Notes: generated by a model from the sequence alone, not told the origin. Shown: positions 43,614 to 52,932, counted from the first letter of the stretch. The stretch: 64,000 bases of DNA from Streptomyces qinglanensis (GCF_900111245.1 NZ_FOGO01000009.1:248001-312000); one strand, 5' to 3'. Program-made: numbers and translations.

Positions 43614-43675
43614 GGGGAAGGGGAAGGAGAAGGAGAAAAGGAGAAGAGGAGCGAAGGGAGGGGAAGGAGGGGAAG
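43614..43675. repeat. 62-base polypurine tract
   Basis: A run of A and G on the + strand broken by a single C (43652), in the 306-bp gap between the RidA and GntP genes. The leftward transcript would be a C/U tract. Apart from this and an adjacent GC-rich part, nothing is seen in the gap. Confidence 0.9.
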
Positions 43676-43710
43676 CGCCGGAGTGGGGGGGTGGAGCCCG
43701 GCGGCGGGGA

Positions 43711-44124
43711 TCAGCCCAGGACGGCGAGGGCGTCGATCTCGACCAGCAGTCCGGCGGGCAGCCCGACGTAGACGGTGGTGCGGGCCGCGGGAGCCTCCTG
43801 GAGGGAGGCGAAGTACTCGTTGTAGATCTCGTTGAACTCCGCGAAGTGCGCGGTGTCCGTCAGATAGACGCGGATCATCATGGCGTCCTCCCAACCGGCG
43901 CCGCCCTCGGTGAGGACGGCCTCCACGTTGGCGAGGGTCTGCAGGGTCTGCTCGCGCAGCCCCGGGCCGACGGGCGTCGGGGCCGCCCCCTCGGCGGCCG
44001 GGCCGAACCCGACCTGTCCGGCGACCTGGAGGAGGTTGCCCTTGCGCACGCCGTGCGAGAACTTCGCGGGCGGCGTGGTGTGGGTGGCCGGGGTGAGGGC
44101 GGTCTTGGCAAGCTTCTCGCTCAT
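43711..44124 (-). CDS. RidA-family enamine/imine deaminase
   Basis: A 137-aa RidA/YjgF protein: FSHGVRKGNLLQVAGQVGF, NVEAVLTEGGAGWEDAMMIRVYLTD, and the catalytic-arginine segment APAARTTVYVGLPAGLLVEIDALAVLG are present. Hydrolyses reactive 2-aminoacrylate-type intermediates released by PLP dehydratases. The ATG overlaps the IclR stop by 4 bases, and a D-serine-dehydratase-like gene lies in the divergent operon, so its task is readily explained. Confidence 0.95.
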   Translation of the reverse strand: MSEKLAKTALTPATHTTPPAKFSHGVRKGNLLQVAGQVGFGPAAEGAAPTPVGPGLREQTLQTLANVEAVLTEGGAGWEDAMMIRVYLTDTAHFAEFNEIYNEYFASLQEAPAARTTVYVGLPAGLLVEIDALAVLG

Positions 44125-44936
44125 GGTGCGGCTCTCTTGCTGCTCGGTTGCGCGGACGGTTGCTGCTGCGGCTCCGGCTGGGGCCGCAGGTGGGGCGACT
44201 GCCCCGTGTACTCGGCGCTGACGGCCTCGGCCGTCCGCCGGACCCGGGGCAGCAGGGCGAGGAGTTCGTCGGCGGAGACGACGACGTTCGGCGCGGAGAC
44301 CGACATGGCCGCCACGACCCGCCCCTCGGCACCGCGGATGGGGGCCGCGACGCAGTTGATGGACTCCTCGTGGCCACCGAGGTCGGTGGCCCAGCCCTGT
44401 TCGCGCACCGCGGCCAGCTCCGCGAGGAACGCGGCGGCGTCGGGTGTCGAACGGGGCGTGTACCGGGGGTAGTCGAGCCGTTCGGCGACGGCGCGCCGCT
44501 CCGGCTCCGGTAGGTCGGCGAGCAGCAGCTTGGCCACGGCGGCCACGGTGGGCGCGACGGGCTTGCCGATGCGCGAGTACATCCGCACCGGGTAGCGGCT
44601 CTCGACCTTGTCGATGTAGAGGACCTCGTCCTCCTCGTGGACGGCGAGGTGCACGGTGTGCCCGCAGGCCGCGTTGAGTTCGGCCAGGTAGGGGTGGGCG
44701 ATCTCGCGGATGTCGAGGTTCTCCATGGCCTGCTGGGCGAGCGCGAACAGCCGCGTCCCGAGCCGGTAGCGCTGGTCGGGCTGGCGGTAGACGATGCCGT
44801 GCTCGTGCAGCGTGCGCAGCAGCCGCAGCGCCGTGGACTTGTGCACCTCCAGCCGGGCGGCGACCTGCTCCAGGTTGGCGGGCCCCTCGGCGAGCAGCGG
44901 CAGAATGCTCAGTGCCCGGTCGACGGTCTGACTCAT
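44121..44936 (-). CDS. IclR-family transcriptional regulator
   Basis: A 271-aa regulator: N-terminal winged helix (LAEGPANLEQVAARLEVHKSTALRLL), C-terminal effector domain (about 80-250, with DLGGHEESINCVAAPIRGAEGRVVAAMSVS). The ATG overlaps the kinase stop (ATGA), and its stop overlaps RidA, so kinase-iclR-ridA-gntP form a coupled operon. It probably controls the divergent promoter region at 46217-46405, where a 17-bp palindrome lies. The C-terminus is a Pro/Gln-rich tail. Confidence 0.95.
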   Translation of the reverse strand: MSQTVDRALSILPLLAEGPANLEQVAARLEVHKSTALRLLRTLHEHGIVYRQPDQRYRLGTRLFALAQQAMENLDIREIAHPYLAELNAACGHTVHLAVHEEDEVLYIDKVESRYPVRMYSRIGKPVAPTVAAVAKLLLADLPEPERRAVAERLDYPRYTPRSTPDAAAFLAELAAVREQGWATDLGGHEESINCVAAPIRGAEGRVVAAMSVSAPNVVVSADELLALLPRVRRTAEAVSAEYTGQSPHLRPQPEPQQQPSAQPSSKRAAP

Positions 44937-46216
44937 GCGGAACGCACCTCCGGCTCGTGTGCGCCGGGGCTGTCGGGCCGTCCGGCGGCTGCGGACTGGG
45001 GCCCGCTCGCCGTCCAGCCGGGGCCCAGCCGCAGTCTCCCCCACCTCTCCCCGTCCAGTGCCACCAGCCGGTCGGCGGCGGCGCGGTCGGGCGGCGCGGC
45101 CAGGTCGCCGGCGTCGGTGAGCGCCGCCGCGGCCATCAGGTGCCCGTGCCGGACCCGGTCGCGTACCGGCAGCCCGCGCAGGGTCCCGGCCAGGAAGCCC
45201 GCGGCGAAGGCGTCGCCGGCACCGACCGGGGAGACCACCTCCACCTCCAGTGCGGGTGCGAAGACACCCGGTGCGTCGCCGACGAACGCGGTGGCCCCGC
45301 GCGCGCCCTGCTTGACGACGAGCACGGCGGGCTCGCGCAGCAGTTCGCGCACCGCGCCGGGACCGCCGGTGACGCCCCAGGCGGCGGCCGCCTCGTCCTC
45401 GCCGACGAAGACGAGGTCGCTGCGCCGGGCGAGTTCGAGCAGCACTGCGGCGCCGGACTCGGCCGCGGTGTGCCACAGGCCGACGCGGTAGTTGACGTCG
45501 AAGGACACCAGCGGCCGGGGCGCGGCAGCACCCGTACCGGCCGGGGTGCCGTCCGCAGTCAGGGGACCGTCCGCAGTCAGGGGACCGTCCGCAGTCGAGG
45601 GGCCGTCCGCAGTCGGGGCACGCTCTGCCGTCGTCGCACGGTCCGCGGCCGGCTCGCGGTCCCCGGTCAGGGCGCGCATCAGGGCCAGGCAGTCCGCGGA
45701 GAGGGCCGCGGTGATCCCGGTCAGATGCAGCACCCGCCCGGCGTCGACGGCCTGCTGCGGAACGGTGGCCGGGGACATCGCGGAGGCGGCGGACCCGGCG
45801 CGGTAGTAGAGCACTTCGGACAGTTCGGCGAGGGCGGCGGTGCCGGGCGCCGACGGGTCGGTGCCGGGCACCGCGGGGTCGTGGGTGCCGGGTTCCGGGG
45901 CGGCGGTGGGGCGTTCTCCGTCCGTACGGAAGTAGATGCCGGTGGGCCGCTCCGGGTCGCGCTCGACGGCGGAGGTGTCCACTCCGTACCCGGCGATGGT
46001 GCGGACCAGGTGGTCGCCGAAGCCGTCGGCGCCGACCCGGCCCACCCAGCGGGCACGGTGCCCGGCGCGGGCGAGGGTGCAGGCGACGTTCGACTCGGCG
46101 CCGCCGATCGCGCGGTCGAAGGAGGGCACGTCGGCGAGCGGGCCGGGGCGGGAGGGCAGGAACGTGACCATGGACTCGCCCAGGCAGACGACGTCGATGT
46201 CGGCGGTGGTGGTCAC
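44933..46216 (-). CDS. PfkB-family sugar kinase (2-keto-3-deoxygluconate kinase-like) with internal repeat
   Basis: A 427-aa ribokinase-type enzyme: VCLGESMVTFLP, GGAESNVACTLARAG, the substrate lid region, and the ATP/catalytic motif VSPVGAGDAFAAGFLAG (Asp base). Longer than usual because of two inserts: residues about 110-125 (Pro/Thr/Ala) and a repeat of TADGPL units (about 205-225). GTG 46216 with AGGAG 11 bases upstream. Probably phosphorylates a ketodeoxy sugar acid imported by the GntP carrier. Confidence 0.9.
   Translation of the reverse strand: MTTTADIDVVCLGESMVTFLPSRPGPLADVPSFDRAIGGAESNVACTLARAGHRARWVGRVGADGFGDHLVRTIAGYGVDTSAVERDPERPTGIYFRTDGERPTAAPEPGTHDPAVPGTDPSAPGTAALAELSEVLYYRAGSAASAMSPATVPQQAVDAGRVLHLTGITAALSADCLALMRALTGDREPAADRATTAERAPTADGPSTADGPLTADGPLTADGTPAGTGAAAPRPLVSFDVNYRVGLWHTAAESGAAVLLELARRSDLVFVGEDEAAAAWGVTGGPGAVRELLREPAVLVVKQGARGATAFVGDAPGVFAPALEVEVVSPVGAGDAFAAGFLAGTLRGLPVRDRVRHGHLMAAAALTDAGDLAAPPDRAAADRLVALDGERWGRLRLGPGWTASGPQSAAAGRPDSPGAHEPEVRSA
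45551..45622. repeat. 18-bp in-frame tandem repeat in the kinase gene
   Basis: Units beginning GTCCGCAGTCAGGGGACC at 45551, 45569, 45587 (variant) and a partial fourth. They encode the TADGPL-type repeat in a surface loop. Confidence 0.93.
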
Positions 46217-46364
46217 GATGGGATCTGCTCCTCGCTGCGGGGTCTCGCCGGGCGGCCGGGCCGGTGCGGGCGGGGCCGTGCGGAAGGGGTTGTGCGACCC
46301 TCGGCTCCATTGACCGGCTGTTCGGCGGGATGCTAGACAGCAACAAGCGTCATACGCAATGGTC

Positions 46365-46381
46365 GTTGCAAAATATGCAAC
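46365..46381. promoter_or_regulatory. 17-bp palindrome in the divergent promoter, likely IclR operator
   Basis: GTTGCA-AAATA-TGCAAC, an exact dyad 24 bp upstream of the start at 46406, in an AT-rich patch. Nearby lie a smaller dyad GCGT-CAT-ACGC and a distant GCAAC/GTTGC pair, so several half-sites overlap. Confidence 0.75.
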
Positions 46382-46405
46382 ACCGCGAGTGCACAGGGAG
46401 ACCGC

Positions 46406-47719
46406 ATGGCAGCCCCCGTCCCCTCCCCCGGATCCGCCGCGTCCCGGGCCGTCGCCGCGGCCGCCCGCCTCGCCGACGAGCCCGCCGACCACCGCTTCAA
46501 GGGGCTGCCCCCGAACGCCGCCGACCGCACTCTCGGGGAGCTGGCCGCCGAACGCCGCTCCCTGTTCACCGGCGGCTTCACCACCCCGGTCCTCGCCCTC
46601 TCCGCGGAGCGCCTGGAGCACAACCTCACCGCGCTCGCCGACTACACCGCGCGCCACGGCCTGGCCTTCGCCCCGCACGGCAAGACCTCCATGGCACCGC
46701 AGCTCTTCGCCCGCCAGCTCCAGCACGGCGCCTGGGGCATCACGCTGGCCGTCCCGCACCAGGTGCGGGTGGCGCGCGCCTATGGAGTGCCGCGGATCTT
46801 CCTCGCCAACGAACTGGTGGACGCGGCGGCGCTGCGGTGGCTGGCCGCCGAACTGGACGCCGATCCGGACTTCCGCCTCGTCTGCTACGTCGACTCCCCG
46901 CAGGGCGTCGCGCTGATGGACGAGGCCCTGCGCGCCGCCGGGGCCCGGCGCCCGGTCGAGGTCGTGATCGAGCTCGGCGCCGGCGCGGGTGCGCGCACCG
47001 GAGCCCGCACCCAGGCCGAGTGCGCCGCGGTCGCCGAGGCGGTGGCCGCGACCGGGACGCTGCGGCTGGTGGGCGTCGCCGGGTACGAGGGCGAGGTGCC
47101 CGACGCCGACCTCGCCGCGGTGCGCGGCTGGCTGCGGCAGTTGGCCGAGGTCGCCGCGGCGCTGGACGCGGCGGGCCACTTCGCGGACGCCGAGGAGATC
47201 GTGGTCAGCGCGGGCGGCAGCGCATGGTTCGACGCGGTCGCCGACGCCTTCGCCGAGCTGCCCGAGCTGTCCGCGCCCGTACTGAAGCTGCTCCGCTCGG
47301 GCGCCTACGTCTCCCACGACGACGGCCACTACCACCGGTTGACGCCGTTCAACCGGCACCCCGACGAGGGGGCCCTCCAGGCCGCCTTCACCCTGTGGAC
47401 CCAGGTCGTCTCCCGGCCCGAGGCCGGGCAGGCGTTCCTCAACGCGGGCAAGCGGGACGCCGCCTACGACCTCGAACTCCCGCAGCCGTACGCGGTGCGC
47501 GGCACCGACGGCACGGTGCGTCCCGCAACCGGGCTCGCCGTCACCGGACTCAACGACCAGCACGCCCGGGTGCGGGTCGAGGAGGGCACAGCGCTGGAGG
47601 TGGGCGAGTGGGTGGGCCTGGGGATGTCCCACCCCTGCACCATCTTCGACAAGTGGCAGGCGATCCCCGTCGCCGACGCCGACGGCACGGTCACCGACCT
47701 GATCCGCACCTTCTTCTGA
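46406..47719 (+). CDS. D-serine dehydratase / amino acid deaminase-like PLP enzyme
   Basis: A 437-aa fold-III PLP enzyme of the alanine-racemase-N-terminal/DSD1 class. The PLP lysine is in APHGKTSMAP (about residue 93). Later blocks GVAGYEGEVPD, LRSGAYVSHDDGHY, and a C-terminal metal-type SHPCTIFDKWQAIPV (His and Cys for zinc, as in eukaryotic-type D-serine dehydratases). Likely eliminates water or ammonia from D-serine or D-threonine. ATG 46406 with AGGGAG upstream. Followed after 13 bp by the deacylase gene. Confidence 0.9.
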   Translation: MAAPVPSPGSAASRAVAAAARLADEPADHRFKGLPPNAADRTLGELAAERRSLFTGGFTTPVLALSAERLEHNLTALADYTARHGLAFAPHGKTSMAPQLFARQLQHGAWGITLAVPHQVRVARAYGVPRIFLANELVDAAALRWLAAELDADPDFRLVCYVDSPQGVALMDEALRAAGARRPVEVVIELGAGAGARTGARTQAECAAVAEAVAATGTLRLVGVAGYEGEVPDADLAAVRGWLRQLAEVAAALDAAGHFADAEEIVVSAGGSAWFDAVADAFAELPELSAPVLKLLRSGAYVSHDDGHYHRLTPFNRHPDEGALQAAFTLWTQVVSRPEAGQAFLNAGKRDAAYDLELPQPYAVRGTDGTVRPATGLAVTGLNDQHARVRVEEGTALEVGEWVGLGMSHPCTIFDKWQAIPVADADGTVTDLIRTFF

Positions 47720-47732
47720 GGCCGGTGACCCC

Positions 47733-49328
47733 ATGGACACGGTCATCCGCGGCGCCCGCGTCGTCGACGGCTCCGGCGCCCCCTCCTACCGCGCGGACGT
47801 CGCCCTGGACGAGGGGCGCATCGCACGGATCTCCCCGGAGGGCGGGCCGCGCCTGCACGGCGCCCGCACCCTGGACGCCGACGGACTCGCGCTGGCGCCG
47901 GGCTTCATCGACATGCACGCCCACTCGGACCTGGCGATCCTGCGCGACCCGGAGCACACCGCGAAGGCCGCCCAGGGAGTCACCCTGGAGGTGCTCGGCC
48001 AGGACGGGCTGTCCTACGCACCCACCGACGACACCACCCTCGCGGCGATCCGGGAGGCGATCACCGGCTGGAACGGGGACGGCAGCGACATCGACTTCGA
48101 CTGGCGCACGGTCGGCGGCTATCTGGACCGCATCGACCGCCAGGGCACGGCCGTCAACGCGGCCTATCTGATCCCGCAGGGCAGCGTCCGGATGCTGGCC
48201 GCGGGCTGGGAGGACCGCCCGGCCACCGCGGACGAACTGGCGGCCATGCGGCGCCTGGTCGCCCAGGGGATGGCCGAGGGCGCGATGGGCATGTCGTCCG
48301 GGCTGACCTACACCCCGGGCATGTACGCCTCGGACGCCGAGCTGACCGAACTGTGCCGGGTGGTGGCGGCCCACGGCGGCTACTACTGCCCGCACCACCG
48401 CTCCTACGGCGCCGGCGCGCTGGAGGCGTACGCGGAGATGGTGGCGCTCACCCGCGAGGCCGGGTGCCCGCTGCACCTCGCCCACGCCACCATGAACTTC
48501 GGCGTCAACCGGGGGCGGGCCCCGGAACTGCTGGCCCTGCTCGACGAGGCACTCGCGGACGGCGCCGACATCACACTCGACACCTACCCCTACACCCCCG
48601 GCTGCACCACGCTGGCCGCGATGCTGCCGAGCTGGGCCAACGAGGGCGGCCCCGAGGCGACGGCGGCGCGGCTGGCCGACCCGGCGACGGCGGCCCGCAT
48701 CCGGCACGTGATGGAAGTGGAGGGCGCCGACGGCTGCCACGGGGTGCCGATCGAGTGGGACACGATCGAGATCTCGGGCGTCGGCAACCCGGCGCTGGCC
48801 GACCACGTGGGCCGCACCGTCGCCGAGTCCGCCGCGCTGCACGGCCAGGAGCCGTGGGAGACGGCGCTGCGGCTGCTGGTCGAGGACCGGCTCGGCTCGA
48901 CGATCCTGCAGCACGTCGGCCACGAGGAGAACGTCCGGACCATCATGCAGCACCGGGTGCACACCGGCGGCAGCGACGGCATCCTGCAGGGCGCAAAGCC
49001 GCATCCGCGGGCTTACGGCACCTTCCCGCACTACCTGGGGCACTACGTGCGCGAGTTGGGCGTCCTCTCGCTGGAGGAGTGCGTCGCCCACCTCACCGGA
49101 CGGCCGGCCGCCCGCCTCCGCCTCCTCGACCGCGGCCTGGTCCGCGAGGGCCACCGCGCTGACCTGGTGCTCTTCGACCCGGACACGGTCGCGGCCACGG
49201 CCACCTTCGAGGCGCCGCGCTCCCTGCCGGCCGGCATCCCGCACGTCCTCGTCGCCGGGCAGCCCGTCATCGCGGACGGCCGCCGCACGGACGTCCTCGC
49301 CGGACGGGCGGTACGGCAGACGGGGTGA
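47733..49328 (+). CDS. N-acyl-D-amino acid deacylase (D-aminoacylase)
   Basis: A 531-aa amidohydrolase-superfamily enzyme: zinc motif GFIDMHAHSDL, EVLGQDGLSYAP (cysteine ligand of classical D-aminoacylase is not at this place), YYCPHHRSYG, CPLHLAHATMNFG, and the catalytic aspartate in HTGGSDGILQG. Hydrolyses N-acyl-D-amino acids to acid and D-amino acid, feeding the dehydratase next to it. ATG 47733, GAGG-type site upstream. Ends 3 bp from the convergent Uma2 gene. Confidence 0.92.
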   Translation: MDTVIRGARVVDGSGAPSYRADVALDEGRIARISPEGGPRLHGARTLDADGLALAPGFIDMHAHSDLAILRDPEHTAKAAQGVTLEVLGQDGLSYAPTDDTTLAAIREAITGWNGDGSDIDFDWRTVGGYLDRIDRQGTAVNAAYLIPQGSVRMLAAGWEDRPATADELAAMRRLVAQGMAEGAMGMSSGLTYTPGMYASDAELTELCRVVAAHGGYYCPHHRSYGAGALEAYAEMVALTREAGCPLHLAHATMNFGVNRGRAPELLALLDEALADGADITLDTYPYTPGCTTLAAMLPSWANEGGPEATAARLADPATAARIRHVMEVEGADGCHGVPIEWDTIEISGVGNPALADHVGRTVAESAALHGQEPWETALRLLVEDRLGSTILQHVGHEENVRTIMQHRVHTGGSDGILQGAKPHPRAYGTFPHYLGHYVRELGVLSLEECVAHLTGRPAARLRLLDRGLVREGHRADLVLFDPDTVAATATFEAPRSLPAGIPHVLVAGQPVIADGRRTDVLAGRAVRQTG

Positions 49329-49331
49329 GGG

Positions 49332-49877
49332 CTACTCCTCGGCGCTGCGCACCGGGAACTCGGAGGTGTCCACGATGACCCGCTCGCCGGTGGTGAGGGA
49401 CAGCGTGACGGTCTCCCCATAAGCGACTTCGCGCACCTTCGAGTAGCCCGTTGCATGCGACTCGGACATCACGGTGCAGGTCCGCTTGAAGGGGTCTGCG
49501 ATCACATAGCACTCGATACCGAACCGGCCGTACTTGGCGACGTTACGCACATAGTCCTTGTCGTCGTCCGCACGGGAAACGACCTCGACGACGAGGAGAA
49601 CGTCGATGCAGTCGTAGCTGTTCTTGTGACGGCCGGCAGCGTCCGCCACGATGGCGAGGTCCGGCGCGGCGTCGTTCTCGCCGGGGAACCGCACCAGCAC
49701 GTCACCCAGGACCCGTTCCCGGGAGATGCCGACCGCCCTGGCCGCCGCCTGCACCTCGGAGACTGTCCAGAACTGCTCCGGACTCCGCGGAGTCATGATC
49801 ACTTCCCCGTCGAAGATCTCGACCTTGTAGCCCTCGGGGACGGCTCCGCGCTCCAGCAGGTCATCCATGACTGTCAC
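49332..49877 (-). CDS. Uma2-family restriction-endonuclease-like protein
   Basis: A 181-aa DUF820/Uma2 protein with the PD-(D/E)XK-type pattern: APDLAIVAD then DCIDVLLVVEVVSRADDDKDYVRNVAKYGRFGIECYVIAD. These are abundant in actinobacteria and cyanobacteria; function unsettled (nuclease-like fold). A decayed relative lies at 57903-58130. Ends 3 bp from the convergent deacylase gene. ATG 49877. Confidence 0.9.
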   Translation of the reverse strand: MTVMDDLLERGAVPEGYKVEIFDGEVIMTPRSPEQFWTVSEVQAAARAVGISRERVLGDVLVRFPGENDAAPDLAIVADAAGRHKNSYDCIDVLLVVEVVSRADDDKDYVRNVAKYGRFGIECYVIADPFKRTCTVMSESHATGYSKVREVAYGETVTLSLTTGERVIVDTSEFPVRSAEE

Positions 49878-49930
49878 GGCCGCTCACCTCCCGCGGCCAG
49901 GATGCGTGATCTCCGCCCTCCTCGTGGGGA

Positions 49931-50779
49931 CTACGCGTGCTGGTAGGCGACCAGCGAGATGCCGACATAGTGGACGACGAAGGCGGCCAGGGTGAAGGAG
50001 TGGAAGACCTCGTGGAAGCCGAACCAGCGAGGTGAGGGGTTCGGGCGCTTGATGCCGTAGATGACGCCGCCCGCGCTGTAGAGCAGCCCTCCGACGACGA
50101 CGCACACCATCACCGCGATGCCGCCCTGCCGCATGAACTCCGGCAGGAAGAAGACCGCGGCCCAGCCCATGGCGATGTAGCAGGGGGTGTAGAGCCAGCG
50201 GGGGGCGCCGACCCAGAAGACGCGGAAGGCGATTCCGAGTCCGGCCGCTATCCAGATGCCCCACAGCAGCAGGTCGCGCCGCCCGTCGGGCAGCAGCAGG
50301 ATCGTCAGCGGGGTGTAGGTGCCCGCGATGATCAGGAAGATGTTGGCGTGGTCGAGCCGCCGCAGCACGGCGTTGACCCGGGGGCTCCAGTCTCCGCGGT
50401 GGTAGAGCGCGCTGACTCCGAAGAGCAGGCAGGCCGACAGCGTGTAGACGGCGCAGGCGATCCGGCCGCGCATGCTGTCGGCGAGAGCGGTCAGGAACAT
50501 GCCGGAGATCAGCACGGCGGGGAACATGCCCAGGTGCAGCCACCCGCGCAGCTTGGGCTTGATGACCTGAGCCGCCGAGTGCGCCGACGCGGACAGCTTG
50601 GCGGCGGAGAAGTGCGCGGAGGAAGAAGCGGAAGACGGAGAAGAAGGGGAAGAAGGAGAAGAAGGGGAGGCAGCGGAGGAAGAGGCTGCGGCGGAGGGCG
50701 CTTCGGGGGACGACGAGGCGCCGGACGGCGGGGAGATCACAGCGGCGGGCTCCGGGGACGGGGACGCGGAGTCAGTCAT
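49931..50779 (-). CDS. TrhA/hemolysin III (PAQR-like) membrane protein
   Basis: A 282-aa protein with seven helices of the hemolysin-III/YqfA family: LISGMFLTALADS, YTLSACLLFGVSALYHRG (His motif), LDHANIFLIIAGTYTPLTILL, and the C-terminal GFHEVFHSFTLAAFVVHYVG with the metal-site histidines. A 75-residue Ser/Ala/Pro-rich N-terminus (SSPSSPSSPSS) is unusual. ATG 50779. Involved in membrane energetics or lipid homeostasis in relatives. Confidence 0.93.
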   Translation of the reverse strand: MTDSASPSPEPAAVISPPSGASSSPEAPSAAASSSAASPSSPSSPSSPSSASSSAHFSAAKLSASAHSAAQVIKPKLRGWLHLGMFPAVLISGMFLTALADSMRGRIACAVYTLSACLLFGVSALYHRGDWSPRVNAVLRRLDHANIFLIIAGTYTPLTILLLPDGRRDLLLWGIWIAAGLGIAFRVFWVGAPRWLYTPCYIAMGWAAVFFLPEFMRQGGIAVMVCVVVGGLLYSAGGVIYGIKRPNPSPRWFGFHEVFHSFTLAAFVVHYVGISLVAYQHA

Positions 50780-51054
50780 CGGGACATCGTACCCACGACA
50801 CTTTCACGACCTACGCCTCCGTAGGTTACGGCCCGTGGACAGCCGGTATGACCCTGCGTGGCACAGGGGAGGACCCTACGTGTCGACGACCACACGCTCT
50901 CCGTCTGGACAGACAAAGCCTTCGCACCGCATGATCAGATGAGCACAAGCGGCACCGGATGAGCGAAAGACATATTGCCACGAAAGCATCCGGGTCGCGG
51001 CCCCCAAGGGGCGCGCTGGCAGTCGGTACCCAACCCTCAACGTCTGGAGCGATC

Positions 51055-52926
51055 GTGGCGCGCAGTTCTGCGGCTCCCCTCACCTCGAACCCGTCCGACC
51101 CGTCCACCTCGAACCCCGGGGACGCCCCCACCCGCCACCAGGAACTGCTCTCCTGGGTGGACGGAATCGTCGAGCTGACCCAGCCCGAACGCGTCGTCTG
51201 GTGCGACGGCTCGGAGGCCGAGTACGAGCGCTTGTGCGAAGAGCTGGTCGCCAAGGGCACGTTCACGAAGCTCGACCCGGTCAAACGCCCCAACTCCTAC
51301 TACGCCGCGTCCGACCCCTCGGACGTCGCCAGGGTCGAGGACCGCACCTTCATCTGCTCCGAGAAGGAGGAGGACGCGGGCCCCACGAACCACTGGAAGG
51401 ACCCCGCGGAGATGAAGGAGGTCTTCGCCGGGGAGCAGGGCCTCTTCCGCGGTGCGATGCGCGGCCGCACGATGTACGTCGTCCCGTTCTGCATGGGCCC
51501 GCTGGGGTCTCCGCTCTCCGCGCTCGGCGTGGAGATCACGGACTCGGCGTACGTCGCCGCCTCCATGCGCACGATGACCCGCATGGGACAGCCCGTGCTG
51601 GACGAACTGGGCGAGGACGGCTTCTTCGTCAAGGCCGTGCACACCGTGGGCGCCCCGCTGGCCCCGGGCGAGGCGGACGTGCCGTGGCCGTGCAACACGA
51701 CCAAGTACATCTCGCACTTCCCGGAGACCCGCGAGATCTGGTCCTACGGCTCCGGCTACGGCGGGAACGCGCTGCTCGGCAAGAAGTGCTACGCGCTGCG
51801 CATCGCCTCGGTGATGGCGCGCGACGAGGGCTGGCTGGCCGAGCACATGCTGGTGCTCAAGCTGACCCCGCCGCGCGGCGGGACCGAGGCCGTCAAGTAC
51901 GTGGCCGCCGCCTTCCCGTCCGCCTGCGGCAAGACCAACCTCGCCATGCTCCAGCCCACCGTCCCCGGCTGGACCGTGGAGACGATCGGTGACGACATCG
52001 CCTGGATGCGGTTCGGCGAGGACGGCCGCCTCTACGCCATCAACCCGGAGGCCGGCTTCTTCGGCGTCGCCCCCGGCACGGGCGAGGACACCAACGCGAA
52101 CGCCATGAAGACCCTGTGGGGCAACGCGGTCTTCACCAACGTCGCGCTCACCGACGACAACGACGTGTGGTGGGAGGGCATGACCGACGAGACGCCCGCC
52201 CACCTCACCGACTGGAAGGGCAACGACTGGACGCCGGAGTCGGGCACCCCCGCCGCACACCCCAACGCGCGGTTCACCGTCCCGGCCGGGCAGTGCCCGA
52301 TCATCGCCCCGGAGTGGGAGGACCCGCGCGGCGTGCCGATCTCGGCCATCCTCTTCGGCGGCCGGCGGGCCACCGCGGTGCCGCTGGTGACCGAGTCCTT
52401 CGACTGGCAGCACGGCGTCTTCCTCGGCGCCAACGTCGCCAGCGAGAAGACCGCGGCGGCCGAGGGCAAGGTCGGCGAGCTGCGCCGCGACCCGTTCGCG
52501 ATGCTGCCCTTCTGCGGCTACAACATGGGCGACTACTTCGCCCACTGGCTGGAGGTCGGGGAGAACGCCGATCCCGCCAAGCTGCCGAAGATCTACTACG
52601 TGAACTGGTTCAAGAAGGACGCGGACGGCAAGTTCGTCTGGCCCGGCTTCGGCGAGAACAGCCGGGTGCTGAAGTGGATCGTCCAGCGGCTGAACGGTGA
52701 GATCGAGGGAGTCGAGACGCCCATCGGCATCCTGCCGCGCAAGGAGGACCTGGACACCGCGGGGCTCGGACTCTCGGACGCCGAGCTCGACTTCGTCCTC
52801 GCCGTCGACAAGGAGGTCTGGCGGGACGAGGCGGCGCTCGTCCCGGAGCACCTGAACACCTTCGGCGAGCACACCCCCAAGGCACTCTGGGACGAGTACC
52901 GCTCCCTGGTGGAGCGCCTGGGCTGA
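51055..52926 (+). CDS. pckG: Phosphoenolpyruvate carboxykinase (GTP)
   Basis: A 623-aa GTP-type PEPCK, converting oxaloacetate and GTP to phosphoenolpyruvate, carbon dioxide and GDP in gluconeogenesis. The P-loop FPSACGKTNLAML (with the reactive cysteine, about residue 293), substrate-loop GRTMYVVPFCMGP, and the metal/GTP region GGRRATAVPLVTESFDW are intact. GTG 51055 follows GGAG by 5 bases; the longer reading to 50959 is not needed. Its 3' region carries paired stems (52933-53023). Confidence 0.97.
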   Translation: MARSSAAPLTSNPSDPSTSNPGDAPTRHQELLSWVDGIVELTQPERVVWCDGSEAEYERLCEELVAKGTFTKLDPVKRPNSYYAASDPSDVARVEDRTFICSEKEEDAGPTNHWKDPAEMKEVFAGEQGLFRGAMRGRTMYVVPFCMGPLGSPLSALGVEITDSAYVAASMRTMTRMGQPVLDELGEDGFFVKAVHTVGAPLAPGEADVPWPCNTTKYISHFPETREIWSYGSGYGGNALLGKKCYALRIASVMARDEGWLAEHMLVLKLTPPRGGTEAVKYVAAAFPSACGKTNLAMLQPTVPGWTVETIGDDIAWMRFGEDGRLYAINPEAGFFGVAPGTGEDTNANAMKTLWGNAVFTNVALTDDNDVWWEGMTDETPAHLTDWKGNDWTPESGTPAAHPNARFTVPAGQCPIIAPEWEDPRGVPISAILFGGRRATAVPLVTESFDWQHGVFLGANVASEKTAAAEGKVGELRRDPFAMLPFCGYNMGDYFAHWLEVGENADPAKLPKIYYVNWFKKDADGKFVWPGFGENSRVLKWIVQRLNGEIEGVETPIGILPRKEDLDTAGLGLSDAELDFVLAVDKEVWRDEAALVPEHLNTFGEHTPKALWDEYRSLVERLG

Positions 52927-52932
52927 TCGCGT

